DNA of 7,012 nucleotides from assembly GCA_937860175.1 (NCBI GenBank), contig CALMBJ010000016.1, forward strand, positions 1 through 7,012. The letters are read 5' to 3'. The notes below the pieces were generated by a model. It was not told where the DNA came from and did not search any database. It saw only the letters and a list, made by a program, of their open reading frames with translations. Of this stretch, positions 1 to 5,967 are shown in pieces. Positions within the stretch are counted from its first letter, which is position 1. Every line of letters begins with the position of its first letter. The position numbers and the translations under genes were made by a program. This stretch comes from an uncultured Actinomycetes bacterium (GTDB taxonomy: Bacteria > Actinomycetota > Actinomycetes > Nanopelagicales > Nanopelagicaceae).

Positions 1-205
1 GTGCCGGAGTTGTTGGAGCCGCTGTCTTGTTAGCAGAATCTGTTTTATAAAACCCTGAACCTTTAAAGACAACGCCAACAGCGGTGTAGACCTTACGGAG
101 CTCACCTTTGCACTCAGGGCAAATAGTCAGAGAGTCATCTGAGAAGGATTGAATCGCTTCAAATTGGTGGTCGCAAGCGGTACATGCATATTGATATGTA
201 GGCAT
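1..205 (-). CDS. FmdB-type zinc-ribbon protein (partial, C-terminus beyond the left edge)
   Basis: The minus-strand reading starts at ATG 205-203 and runs off the window after 68 complete codons. The N-terminus MPTYQYAC followed by two CxxC pairs (C8/C11 and C29/C32) is the regulatory FmdB-type zinc ribbon, expected to bind one zinc. The following stretch, VVFKGSGFYKTDS around residues 45-57, is the usual family signature. After it the chain turns low-complexity (Ala/Thr/Pro), as in many actinobacterial members with a disordered tail. A GGAG ribosome-binding site lies 5 nt upstream of the ATG, which fixes the start. The M. tuberculosis relative Rv0991c has been described as a redox-regulated chaperone (Ruc). 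A similar stress or chaperone role is possible here but is inferred from family and neighbourhood only. It is divergent from the copC-like gene. Confidence 0.9.
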   Translation of the reverse strand, partial: MPTYQYACTACDHQFEAIQSFSDDSLTICPECKGELRKVYTAVGVVFKGSGFYKTDSANKTAAPTTPA

Positions 206-210
206 CACAA

Positions 211-214
211 CTCC
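211..214 (-). promoter_or_regulatory. Ribosome binding site of the FmdB-type gene
   Basis: GGAG on the minus strand, 5 nt before ATG 205-203. Good spacing for a Shine-Dalgarno element; it supports the MPTYQYAC start. Confidence 0.7.
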
Positions 215-247
215 ACTTCTGGCTTAATTCCGGCTTGGGCTATGCGC

Positions 248-256
248 TTAGTCTAA
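248..256. promoter_or_regulatory. Symmetric TTAG-T-CTAA element, candidate bidirectional -10
   Basis: The 9-bp interrupted palindrome contains a TANNNT hexamer on each strand: TAGTCT at 249-254 (plus) and TAGACT at 255-250 (minus). It sits in the only spacer between the divergent FmdB-type and copC-like genes. If used, transcription would start near 261 (plus) and near 243 (minus), giving leaders that contain the respective ribosome-binding sites. I see no convincing -35 box at 16-18 bp for either direction. The call therefore rests on the -10 match and location, and it could equally be a small operator or chance. Confidence 0.3.
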
Positions 257-281
257 AGAGGTGAGAAGATTGGCGCGAATT

Positions 282-302
282 GAGGCGCTTCCCTAGCGCC
301 TC
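282..302 (+). promoter_or_regulatory. Perfect 8-bp stem, 5-nt loop hairpin in the leader of the copC-like gene
   Basis: GAGGCGCT (282-289) pairs perfectly with AGCGCCTC (295-302) around the loop TCCCT. The stem is GC-rich compared with the surrounding DNA. It ends 3 nt before the AAAGG ribosome-binding site (306-310) of the GTG start at 316. No T-run follows on either strand, so it does not look like an intrinsic terminator. It may be a leader RNA structure affecting translation or stability, or a DNA inverted repeat bound by a regulator. Its presence argues that this stretch is non-coding and that the copC-like gene starts at 316 rather than at TTG 280. Confidence 0.45.
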
Positions 303-305
303 TCG

Positions 306-310
306 AAAGG
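306..310 (+). promoter_or_regulatory. Ribosome binding site deciding the copC-like start
   Basis: AAAGG, 5 nt before GTG 316. The alternative start TTG 280 has its nearest purine-rich stretch (AAGAGGTGAG, 256-265) about 14 nt away, which is too far for normal use. Confidence 0.5.
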
Positions 311-315
311 CAGAT

Positions 316-840
316 GTGAGGAAGTTCGCAGCCCATAGCGCTTTAGTACTTCTATTAACTTTGTTGGGAGTTTCCAGTGCATTTTCCAACGCACTTGTAA
401 GTACATCACCCATCAGCGGTTCAACACTCTCTGTCTCTCCAACCAGCGTCACTGTGACAGGACAACTTCCACTACTACCTGAAGCCAATGAGATTTCAGT
501 AACTGATCCCAATGGAGTCCGCGTCGATGATGCAACCATCATGGTTGACGGTGTCAGTGTCACTGTTGGATTAATGCCATTAACGGAATCAGGTTTCTAT
601 ACCGTTTCATATATTTTGTTTGCAGAAGCTGATGCACCGCTAGAAGGCAGCTATCGCTTTAAGTACCAAGCTCCGAGCACAATCGCTCCAGAAAACCCAA
701 CCCCACAACCAACTGTGCCGCAAGAACCTGCGAGCAGTAGCTGGGCAACAAATGTCTTTGTCATTCTTCTTTTACTTATGGCGGTTGGCGTAACAGTTGG
801 CTTGTCACTGTATGCCCGCAAATTGTTTAAGAACCGATGA
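316..840 (+). CDS. CopC-like domain protein, membrane-anchored, without copper ligands
   Basis: I start at GTG 316 (174 aa; signal peptide begins MRKFAAHSALVLLLTLLG) because of the AAAGG site. TTG 280 would add 12 residues (186 aa). After signal-peptide cleavage near AFS/NAL the chain reads NALVSTSPISGSTL, the opening of the CopC/YobA-type beta-sandwich. A Pro-rich linker then leads to a C-terminal membrane helix (VFVILLLLMAVGVTVGLSL) and the basic end RKLFKNR, so the domain faces outside and is tethered. CopC proteins bind Cu(II) through an N-terminal His and an Asp/His in a DGHP loop. Here the N-terminal position is Asn, the loop reads EADAPLEG, and the mature protein has no His or Cys at all. 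It overlaps the copD-ctaG gene by 4 bp (ATGA) and is probably co-transcribed. The fold call is confident; copper binding is doubtful. Confidence 0.85.
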   Translation: MRKFAAHSALVLLLTLLGVSSAFSNALVSTSPISGSTLSVSPTSVTVTGQLPLLPEANEISVTDPNGVRVDDATIMVDGVSVTVGLMPLTESGFYTVSYILFAEADAPLEGSYRFKYQAPSTIAPENPTPQPTVPQEPASSSWATNVFVILLLLMAVGVTVGLSLYARKLFKNR

Positions 841-2684
841 ACTATTTAACAACTGTATTTGAGTTTGTTAACTACATCGGTGGCTTCGCCGTAGTTGGCT
901 CACTGCTTTCCATGGCATTCCTTGTCATCAATAAAGATGGTTATCTAACAACTTCAGGTGAAAAACTTCGCCAACTGCTTAAGGCAAGTTCTGTTATCTG
1001 GGTAGTTGGTGCTTTTGGAACAATTCTCTTTACCTTGGCACAGATTTTAGGAACAACGGTTACCGATGCCTTAGACCTAACTGTTATTCGCTCATTCCTG
1101 ACACAAATATCGCTCGGAAAGTATTTGGCATTTCAGGCGCTAATGGCAACCATCGTTCTTATCTTCTCTTTTGCAAGTAAAAAAATTGAATTACTCATCA
1201 TTCTGCTTGCGCTATCGATCGCAGGATTAGTTGCACCTGTCTTTGAGAGCCATGCCGCTTCAAGTGGCTCACACTCACTTGCTATTGGGTCACTAGTAAT
1301 ACATGTTATTGCGCTAGCTTTTTGGGTTGGAGGAGTCTTTGCAATAGGTGCACTCTCTGCGCACGATCGACCAATCGCTGTTCCTCGATTTAGCCAGCTA
1401 GCTCTATGGTCTGCGATCGCTGTTACCTTGAGCGGAACTGTTAATGCTTGGGCACGAATGAACTTTGTCGAAGCCTGGAACTCCACCTATGCATTAGTAA
1501 TTATTGGAAAAGTTTTAGCAACAATAGTTTTGGTATGGATCGGCTACCTTCACCGTAAGACACTTGCAAATAAAGATTCTATTAATTGGGTTGGCTTTGC
1601 AAGGTTACTGACCGTTGAAGCGGCCATTATGGTTGTCACTGTCATTATGGGAACCTGGCTGTCTAGCAATGGATCTCCAAATCGGCCAGGGGTGCAAGAG
1701 TTCAGCCCTGCAATTTCAATAGTTGGTATACCAACTCCACCAGAACCATCTATTTCTCGAATTCTCTTTAGCTTTGAACCAAATGCATTAATGATCGGAA
1801 TCTTGTCATTGATGGTTGCACTGTATGTAAAGGGTGTACTTGTCTTAACAAAGCGTGGTGACAAGTGGCCAGTTGGACGCACCGTTGCATTTGCCTTAGG
1901 AATCGCAACAACCAACTTTGCAACAAGTGGTGGCTTAGGTTTGTATGCGCAGTTCTCTTTTTCTTATCACATGATGTCCCACATGGTTTTGGGAATGATC
2001 GCACCTATTGGATTAGTTCTTGGCGCTCCAATGACCTTAGCTCTTCGCACCTTGCCACAAGGCAGAACAAGTGATGAACGTGGCGTTCGAGGCTCCTTAC
2101 TTGCTGCGCTTCACTCCAAAATCGGAGTCATTGCGACCAACCCCATCGTTGCCTTAGCAATCTTTGATGGCTCACTATTTGCGCTTTACTTCACCGATCT
2201 CTTCTCAGTTCTAATGCAAAGCCACACTGGCCATCTATTTATGAGCCTGCACTTCTTGGCCGCTGGGTTCTTGTTCTTCTTCATCATTATCGGAGTAGAT
2301 CCAAATCCGCGCAAAGTGCATTATCTGGTTCAGATTGTTGTTTTGTTTGCGGCGATGAGTATCCATGCATTCTTCTCAGTGGCACTTATGTCAGCAACCA
2401 CACTTATCGATGGTGGTTTCTACGCTTCATTGCAAACCCCTTGGCTGGGCGATCCGCTCGCCGATCAAAAGGTGGGTGGCTCTATTGGATGGGCGATGGG
2501 CGAGATTCCTATCCTCATCGCTTTGGTCGCGACATTTATCAACTGGATGCGAGATGATTCGCGGGAAGCAAAGCGAATTGATCGAAGGAATGCTCGCCAA
2601 GCGGCTATGGGCGAGCCAGATGAATTAGCAAACTACAATCAGTATTTACAAGAACTAGCAAAGCGCGACAGGAAAGAGCCCTAA
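837..2684 (+). CDS. CopD-CtaG fusion: copper transport / cytochrome c oxidase assembly membrane protein
   Basis: A 615-aa polytopic protein with two known halves. Residues about 1-280 are CopD-like, with H139, H146 and H156 in the segment SHAASSGSHSLAIGSLVIH followed by AFWVGG. Residues about 305-590 are the caa3-type CtaG domain: SYHMMSHMVLGMIAP (H378, H382), LGAPMTLALR, the histidines H463, H466 and H472 before a GVDPNP motif, MSIHAFFSVALM (H510), DQKVGGSIGWAMGE, and a charged cytoplasmic tail with DDSREAKRIDRR. CtaG proteins help assemble cytochrome c oxidase, probably by delivering copper to it; CopD domains are linked to copper uptake. The fused arrangement is common in Actinobacteria and the length is normal. 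It overlaps the upstream copC-like stop by 4 bp and shares one base with the acyl-CoA dehydrogenase start (TAATG). Only a weak AAGAA precedes the start, so translational coupling is likely. Confidence 0.92.
   Translation: MNYLTTVFEFVNYIGGFAVVGSLLSMAFLVINKDGYLTTSGEKLRQLLKASSVIWVVGAFGTILFTLAQILGTTVTDALDLTVIRSFLTQISLGKYLAFQALMATIVLIFSFASKKIELLIILLALSIAGLVAPVFESHAASSGSHSLAIGSLVIHVIALAFWVGGVFAIGALSAHDRPIAVPRFSQLALWSAIAVTLSGTVNAWARMNFVEAWNSTYALVIIGKVLATIVLVWIGYLHRKTLANKDSINWVGFARLLTVEAAIMVVTVIMGTWLSSNGSPNRPGVQEFSPAISIVGIPTPPEPSISRILFSFEPNALMIGILSLMVALYVKGVLVLTKRGDKWPVGRTVAFALGIATTNFATSGGLGLYAQFSFSYHMMSHMVLGMIAPIGLVLGAPMTLALRTLPQGRTSDERGVRGSLLAALHSKIGVIATNPIVALAIFDGSLFALYFTDLFSVLMQSHTGHLFMSLHFLAAGFLFFFIIIGVDPNPRKVHYLVQIVVLFAAMSIHAFFSVALMSATTLIDGGFYASLQTPWLGDPLADQKVGGSIGWAMGEIPILIALVATFINWMRDDSREAKRIDRRNARQAAMGEPDELANYNQYLQELAKRDRKEP
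2670..2678 (+). promoter_or_regulatory. Ribosome binding site of the acyl-CoA dehydrogenase gene
   Basis: AGGAAAGAG inside the last codons of the copD-ctaG gene, with its 3' end 5 nt from ATG 2684. Good independent initiation signal for an overlapping gene. Confidence 0.55.
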
Positions 2685-3829
2685 TGGACAACGTATTTGA
2701 TCTTCCCGCAGAGTACAAAGAGTTACGTGCCAGCGTTCGCGCGCTTGCTGAAAAAGAGATTGCACCATTTGCACAAGCTGTAGATGAGGAGCACCGCTTT
2801 CCGATCGAGGCAAAAAATGCCTTGGTTAAAAATGGTTTGTATGCAGCTCACGTGCCAACTGAGTTTGGTGGCGATGGCGCAGATGCATTGGCTGCGGTTT
2901 TGATTATTGAAGAGGTTGCACGAGTTTGCGGATCCTCATCACTTATTCCAGCGGTGAACAAACTTGGCTCCGTGCCACTGCTTTTGGGTGGAAATGATGA
3001 GCAGAAAAAGCGTTGGTTACCACGCTTGGCAAAGGGTGAAGGTTTCTCATACTGTCTCTCTGAATCAGAGGCGGGCTCTGATGCGGCATCACTTCGAACA
3101 AAGGTAGAACGCTCTGGTGATGGATGGGTCCTAAATGGAAGCAAGAAATGGATTACCAATGCAGGAGAGTCAGAGTTTTACTCTGTAATTGCGCAAGGTG
3201 ACCCATCACTTCGCACCAAGGGAATGACAGCTTTTGTTGTTGAAAAATCTGATCCAGGTGTCTCATTTGGCGCACCGGAAAAGAAAATGGGTATGCGCGG
3301 ATCTCCAACCCGCGAGGTTTACTTCGACAATGTTCAGCTAAGCGATGATCGTCGTATCAGTGAAGTTGGTGGCGGCTTCGCACTTGCGATGGCAACCCTG
3401 GATCACACACGCATCACTATCGCTGCACAAGCAATTGGTTTAGCTCAAGGCGCATTTGATGTCGCTACAAAGTATGCACATGAGCGTCACCAATTCGGAA
3501 AGCCGATCTTTGATTTCCAGGCGATCCAATTCATGCTTGCAGATATGGCCATGAACATTGAGGCAGCACGTTTGCTTACCTACTCTGCTGCGGTTAAGAG
3601 TGAGAACAATGAGAAGGATCTAACCTTCTTCTCAGCGGCAAGTAAGTGCTTAGCAAGTGATATCGCCATGAAGGTAACTGAAGATGCGATCCAAGTTCTT
3701 GGTGGCTACGGATATGTTAGTGATTACCCAGTTGAGCGAATGATGCGCGATACAAAGCTAACTCAGATTTATGAAGGCACCAATCAGATTCAACGAATCG
3801 TGATGGCACGTAACCTTCCTAACAGTTAA
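2684..3829 (+). CDS. Acyl-CoA dehydrogenase (FAD-dependent)
   Basis: 381 aa, the usual length for short/medium-chain acyl-CoA dehydrogenases, which introduce the alpha-beta double bond in acyl-CoA and pass electrons to ETF. Visible parts are: N-terminal helical domain (1-120); the FAD/substrate segment CLSESEAGSDAASL (124-137); the mid beta-domain with GWVLNGSKKWITNA (147-160); LDHTRITIAAQAIGLAQGA (239-257); RHQFGKPIFDFQAIQF (268-283); LGGYGYVSDYPVERMMRD (339-356); and the C-terminal YEGTNQIQR, in which E364 is the expected catalytic base. All key motifs are intact. The specific acyl substrate (branched-chain, butyryl or other) cannot be read from sequence. It follows copD-ctaG with a 1-bp overlap, so it is probably in that operon although no metabolic link is obvious. 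The next gene is convergent, 3 bp away. Confidence 0.95.
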   Translation: MDNVFDLPAEYKELRASVRALAEKEIAPFAQAVDEEHRFPIEAKNALVKNGLYAAHVPTEFGGDGADALAAVLIIEEVARVCGSSSLIPAVNKLGSVPLLLGGNDEQKKRWLPRLAKGEGFSYCLSESEAGSDAASLRTKVERSGDGWVLNGSKKWITNAGESEFYSVIAQGDPSLRTKGMTAFVVEKSDPGVSFGAPEKKMGMRGSPTREVYFDNVQLSDDRRISEVGGGFALAMATLDHTRITIAAQAIGLAQGAFDVATKYAHERHQFGKPIFDFQAIQFMLADMAMNIEAARLLTYSAAVKSENNEKDLTFFSAASKCLASDIAMKVTEDAIQVLGGYGYVSDYPVERMMRDTKLTQIYEGTNQIQRIVMARNLPNS

Positions 3830-3832
3830 TCG

Positions 3833-4375
3833 TTAGCGGTTAAACCGAACAACAATCGATGGTGTGGCCGCTGCATCTAGCGGCACATCATGGGCTTCAT
3901 GTGGCAAGGTTTCGCTAGATAGTTCACCGGCATAGACCAAACCAATTTTCCAGGCATTCAGATGTACAAGTGCGCGGTCGTAGTACCCACCGCCTTGCCC
4001 TAATCTGAAACCCGCTTGATCAATCTTTAACGCCGGAACAATCACCGCTTTTATCTGCGATAAATCGCCAATCGCATCGCCAACGGGCTCTGAGATCTTT
4101 TTCTTGGTTAACAACTTGGCAGGATCTCCATCCCAGCTCACCCATTCCAACTGATCTCCATTAATTCGAGGAAGAACCAGGGATTTACCACTTCTCAGGA
4201 AAGCCTCATTTATCTCAACTGTGCTGGGTTCATACTCGTACGAGATATACGAGGCGATCATTTCCGCTGACTTTATTTCGGGAGCTTGCAAAATTACGTT
4301 GAAGTTTGAGGCAATGAACTTCTGTGATCTCTCTCGGCGGGCACGTTCCCGCAAAATCTCTTTTTGATCTGTCAT
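3833..4375 (-). CDS. 5-formyltetrahydrofolate cyclo-ligase family protein
   Basis: 180 aa, normal family length. The enzyme uses ATP to convert 5-formyl-THF into 5,10-methenyl-THF, salvaging folate in the cytosol. The signature is the glycine-rich segment VPALKIDQAGFRLGQGGGYYDRAL around residues 113-136 (cited here as two parts: VPALKIDQAGFRLG then QGGGYYDRAL), which contacts ATP/phosphate. It is followed by a C-terminal LPHEAHDVPLDAAATPS block. The N-terminus is a basic helix (KEILRERARRERSQ), as usual. The start ATG 4375-4373 has GGGAG 6 nt upstream. It is divergent from the Glp gene across 55 bp, matching the relative orientation of Rv0992c and Rv0994 in M. tuberculosis, but without galU in between. 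Confidence 0.93.
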   Translation of the reverse strand: MTDQKEILRERARRERSQKFIASNFNVILQAPEIKSAEMIASYISYEYEPSTVEINEAFLRSGKSLVLPRINGDQLEWVSWDGDPAKLLTKKKISEPVGDAIGDLSQIKAVIVPALKIDQAGFRLGQGGGYYDRALVHLNAWKIGLVYAGELSSETLPHEAHDVPLDAAATPSIVVRFNR

Positions 4376-4381
4376 TTAAAT

Positions 4382-4386
4382 CTCCC
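4382..4386 (-). promoter_or_regulatory. Ribosome binding site of the 5-FCL gene
   Basis: GGGAG on the minus strand, 6 nt before ATG 4375-4373. Confidence 0.6.
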
Positions 4387-4418
4387 GTTAAATCCCAAAG
4401 ATCAAACTGTTCAACAAG

Positions 4419-4424
4419 TAGGGT
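4419..4424 (+). promoter_or_regulatory. Candidate -10 element for leaderless transcription of the Glp gene
   Basis: TAGGGT fits TANNNT and ends 6 nt before ATG 4431, placing a transcription start at or next to the A of the start codon. There is no normal Shine-Dalgarno sequence; the only purine run is the AGGG inside the hexamer itself. Leaderless mRNAs are common in Actinobacteria. The alternative is that AGGG works as a weak ribosome-binding site on a longer transcript. No -35 is evident. Confidence 0.4.
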
Positions 4425-4430
4425 TCGATT

Positions 4431-5345
4431 ATGTCAGAACACACACGGGTAGATGAGTTTCTTACCTCATTACTTGCCATCTGCAAGCCCCTTGATTCCT
4501 TTGAAATGCCACTACTTGATGCCCACGGTGCAACCCTTGCTGCCGATATACATGCAGGTGATCGATTGGTGCTGCGAGAAGGAACACGCATTCGTTCAAC
4601 ACAAATCGGTTTAGCTGCATCCATTGGGCGTGATCACCTTCCAACCCGTCCTCATCCACGTGTGGTTGTGCTCTCGGCCGGTCCCGATCTTGTTGAACCA
4701 GGACAGGCGCTCAAAAATGCAAGTGATGAGTATGAAACAAACTCTTGGCTCTTAACAACCGCGGTACGTGAGGTCGGAGCGGTTGCATATCGAGTGCACT
4801 CAATTCCAGATAATGAAGAGCAGTTGCAAAAGGTTATTGAGGATCAACTAGTTCGCGCAGATTTAATCATCATCAGCGGTGAACGCCACGATGATTCATT
4901 TGATTTAATCACTCGAACTCTGTCAGGTTTAGGTCAGATCACGACAGTTGATATGGCGATCGAAGCAAGTGGCCGCCACAACTTTGGAACTATTGGCCCA
5001 GATAAGACCCCGGTGGTCACACTTCCGGGAGATCCAATCGCTGCTTACATCTCCTTTGAACTCTTTGTACGCCCAATGATCCGCACGATGTTAGGTGCAG
5101 CAACTATTCATAGACCCTCTGTTAAGGCAGCTCTTGAGAAGCCAATCGCATCAGAGCCAGGAGTTCGCTCATATATTCGTGCAATTTTGTCAGATGATGG
5201 AAAATCAGTGGTTCCTCTTGAAAATCAGGATGAGCAATCCACTCTTTCAGATGCCAATGCATTTATTGCAGTCTCCGAAGGTGAAACTTCGCTAAAGACT
5301 GGCGATCAGGTGACCGTAGTAGTTCTAGAGCGTCGCTACATCTAA
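4431..5345 (+). CDS. glp: Miniature MoeA/gephyrin-like protein (Glp), probable cell-division factor
   Basis: Family membership is clear from the N-terminal DAHGATLAADIHAGD block (30-44), then LREGTRIRSTQIGLAASIG (48-66), RVVVLSAGPDLVEPG (77-91), ADLIIISG (143-150), TLPGDPIAAYISFELFVRP (197-215) and a C-terminal beta-barrel (about 225-304). Full-length MoeA/Glp proteins are about 400 aa; this one has 304. The segment normally between LAxDI and the LRxGT region, containing NSAMDGYA, TGAxxPxGAD and RxxGED, is absent, so domain II is missing in frame. SGGVSxGD reads SGERHDDSFD and PGKP is lost, so molybdenum insertion is unlikely. In Corynebacterium glutamicum the MoeA-like Glp binds FtsZ and a membrane receptor GlpR; a homologue of that receptor is encoded two genes downstream. 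The division role here is inferred from that pairing. An automatic annotation would probably say MoeA. Confidence 0.85.
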   Translation: MSEHTRVDEFLTSLLAICKPLDSFEMPLLDAHGATLAADIHAGDRLVLREGTRIRSTQIGLAASIGRDHLPTRPHPRVVVLSAGPDLVEPGQALKNASDEYETNSWLLTTAVREVGAVAYRVHSIPDNEEQLQKVIEDQLVRADLIIISGERHDDSFDLITRTLSGLGQITTVDMAIEASGRHNFGTIGPDKTPVVTLPGDPIAAYISFELFVRPMIRTMLGAATIHRPSVKAALEKPIASEPGVRSYIRAILSDDGKSVVPLENQDEQSTLSDANAFIAVSEGETSLKTGDQVTVVVLERRYI

Positions 5346-5349
5346 TTTC

Positions 5350-5919
5350 ATGAAAAGTTCTTGGCCCATTGAAATCAAAGGTCATGAAATTACTCTTCAT
5401 CCTTTGAGATTCAGGGATAGAACCCAATGGAATCGGGTTCGCGCCGAAAATCGCGATTGGCTATCTCCATGGGAGGCCACAATTCCGCAGTCGGGCGAGG
5501 AAAGTTATAGGCAGCTGCCATCATTTTTTGAAATGGTAAAGATCTTGAATATTGAAGCCCGCAATGGCCGTTCATTTTCATTTGCAATCTGGCACCAATC
5601 GCAGTTGATCGGACAGATCACATTAGGCGGGGTCATGTACGGCGCGATGCGTGGCGGGCATATTGGGTACTGGATAGATCGAAACTTTGCTAACCGCGGC
5701 TATACAACGCAGGCGGTGGAAATCCTTACCCGGTATGCATTTGAGGAGCTAAAGCTGCATCGGCTGGAAATAAATCTGCGTCCCGAAAACGCCTCATCTC
5801 GCAGGGTTGCTGAGAAGGCGGGATATATTTTTGAGGGAGAGCGCCCTAGGTATCTTCACATCGATGGCCAATGGCGGGATCACATCACATTTGTGAAGGA
5901 AAATTCCGTAATCAAGTAG
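5350..5919 (+). CDS. rimJ: RimJ-type GNAT N-acetyltransferase
   Basis: 189 aa with a single GNAT domain, transferring acetyl from acetyl-CoA, in the RimJ/RimL family that acetylates protein N-termini. Visible: RDWLSPWEATIP (35-46), QLIGQITLGGVMYGAMR (85-101), the acetyl-CoA binding region IGYWIDRNFANRGYTTQAV (105-123), LHRLEINLRPENASSRRVAEKAGY (136-159, key LRPEN and RRVAEKAGY), and the family end EGERPRYLHIDGQWRDH (162-178). The ATG is 4 nt after the Glp stop with no Shine-Dalgarno sequence, so translation is probably coupled to Glp. M. tuberculosis has the same order (moeA1, rimJ, Rv0996). The conserved placement between Glp and GlpR suggests that a division or ribosomal protein could be its substrate, but the target cannot be read from sequence. 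Confidence 0.9.
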   Translation: MKSSWPIEIKGHEITLHPLRFRDRTQWNRVRAENRDWLSPWEATIPQSGEESYRQLPSFFEMVKILNIEARNGRSFSFAIWHQSQLIGQITLGGVMYGAMRGGHIGYWIDRNFANRGYTTQAVEILTRYAFEELKLHRLEINLRPENASSRRVAEKAGYIFEGERPRYLHIDGQWRDHITFVKENSVIK

Positions 5920-5920
5920 C

Positions 5921-5964
5921 GGTTAAATCCCCAAAAAGCATCACCCCTTCCTTTAGATTTACCC
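5921..5964 (+). repeat. Imperfect inverted repeat upstream of the GlpR gene
   Basis: Arms GGTTAAATC (5921-5929) and GATTTACCC (5956-5964) pair at 8 of 9 positions around a 26-nt loop. The right arm overlaps the candidate TAGATT hexamer and ends 3 nt before the start codon. The long loop makes a stable RNA hairpin unlikely. A DNA-binding site or chance are both possible. Confidence 0.2.
5954..5959 (+). promoter_or_regulatory. Candidate -10 element for leaderless transcription of the GlpR gene
   Basis: TAGATT fits TANNNT and lies 8 nt before ATG 5968, in a 48-bp gap after rimJ. No Shine-Dalgarno sequence precedes the ATG (the bases are TTTACCCATC). This suggests that the gene has its own leaderless start in addition to read-through from Glp-rimJ. 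No -35 box is visible. Confidence 0.35.
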
Positions 5965-5967
5965 ATC

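Noticed and set aside
282..302. Hairpin as an intrinsic terminator
   Set aside because: No T-run follows on either strand, and no transcript is expected to end there between two divergent genes.
280..315. TTG 280 as the start of the copC-like gene
   Set aside because: It lacks a properly spaced ribosome-binding site, the added residues cross the perfect hairpin, and GTG 316 has AAAGG at 5 nt plus a clean signal peptide. It remains a possible alternative.
240..563. Minus-strand 107-codon open frame opposite the copC-like gene
   Set aside because: Ser/Thr-rich shadow without family features; the plus strand has an unmistakable CopC-like protein.
1768..2074. Small open frames on both strands inside copD-ctaG
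   Set aside because: They coincide with the conserved CtaG histidine segments, and their His/Arg-rich or Leu-rich translations look like frame shadows.
2848..3159. Minus-strand 103-codon open frame inside the acyl-CoA dehydrogenase
   Set aside because: Low-complexity shadow of a fully conserved dehydrogenase frame.
3834..3847. Shared 11-mer TAGCGGTTAAA at 3834-3844 and 5917-5927, and the CGGTT-A-AACCG palindrome at 3837-3847
   Set aside because: The first copy and the palindrome lie inside the 5-FCL coding end and the second starts in the rimJ stop. With a different context at each, chance is more likely than a functional repeat.
4500..4600. Frameshift or sequencing error as the explanation for the short Glp
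   Set aside because: The reading frame is continuous through the junction, and no remnant of the NSAMDGYA region is found in the other frames or in the 55-bp upstream spacer. A clean in-frame deletion fits better, though an assembly deletion cannot be excluded from one sequence.
4388..4624. Minus-strand 78-codon open frame crossing the Glp start
   Set aside because: It overlaps the conserved N-terminal block of Glp and shows no recognisable domain.
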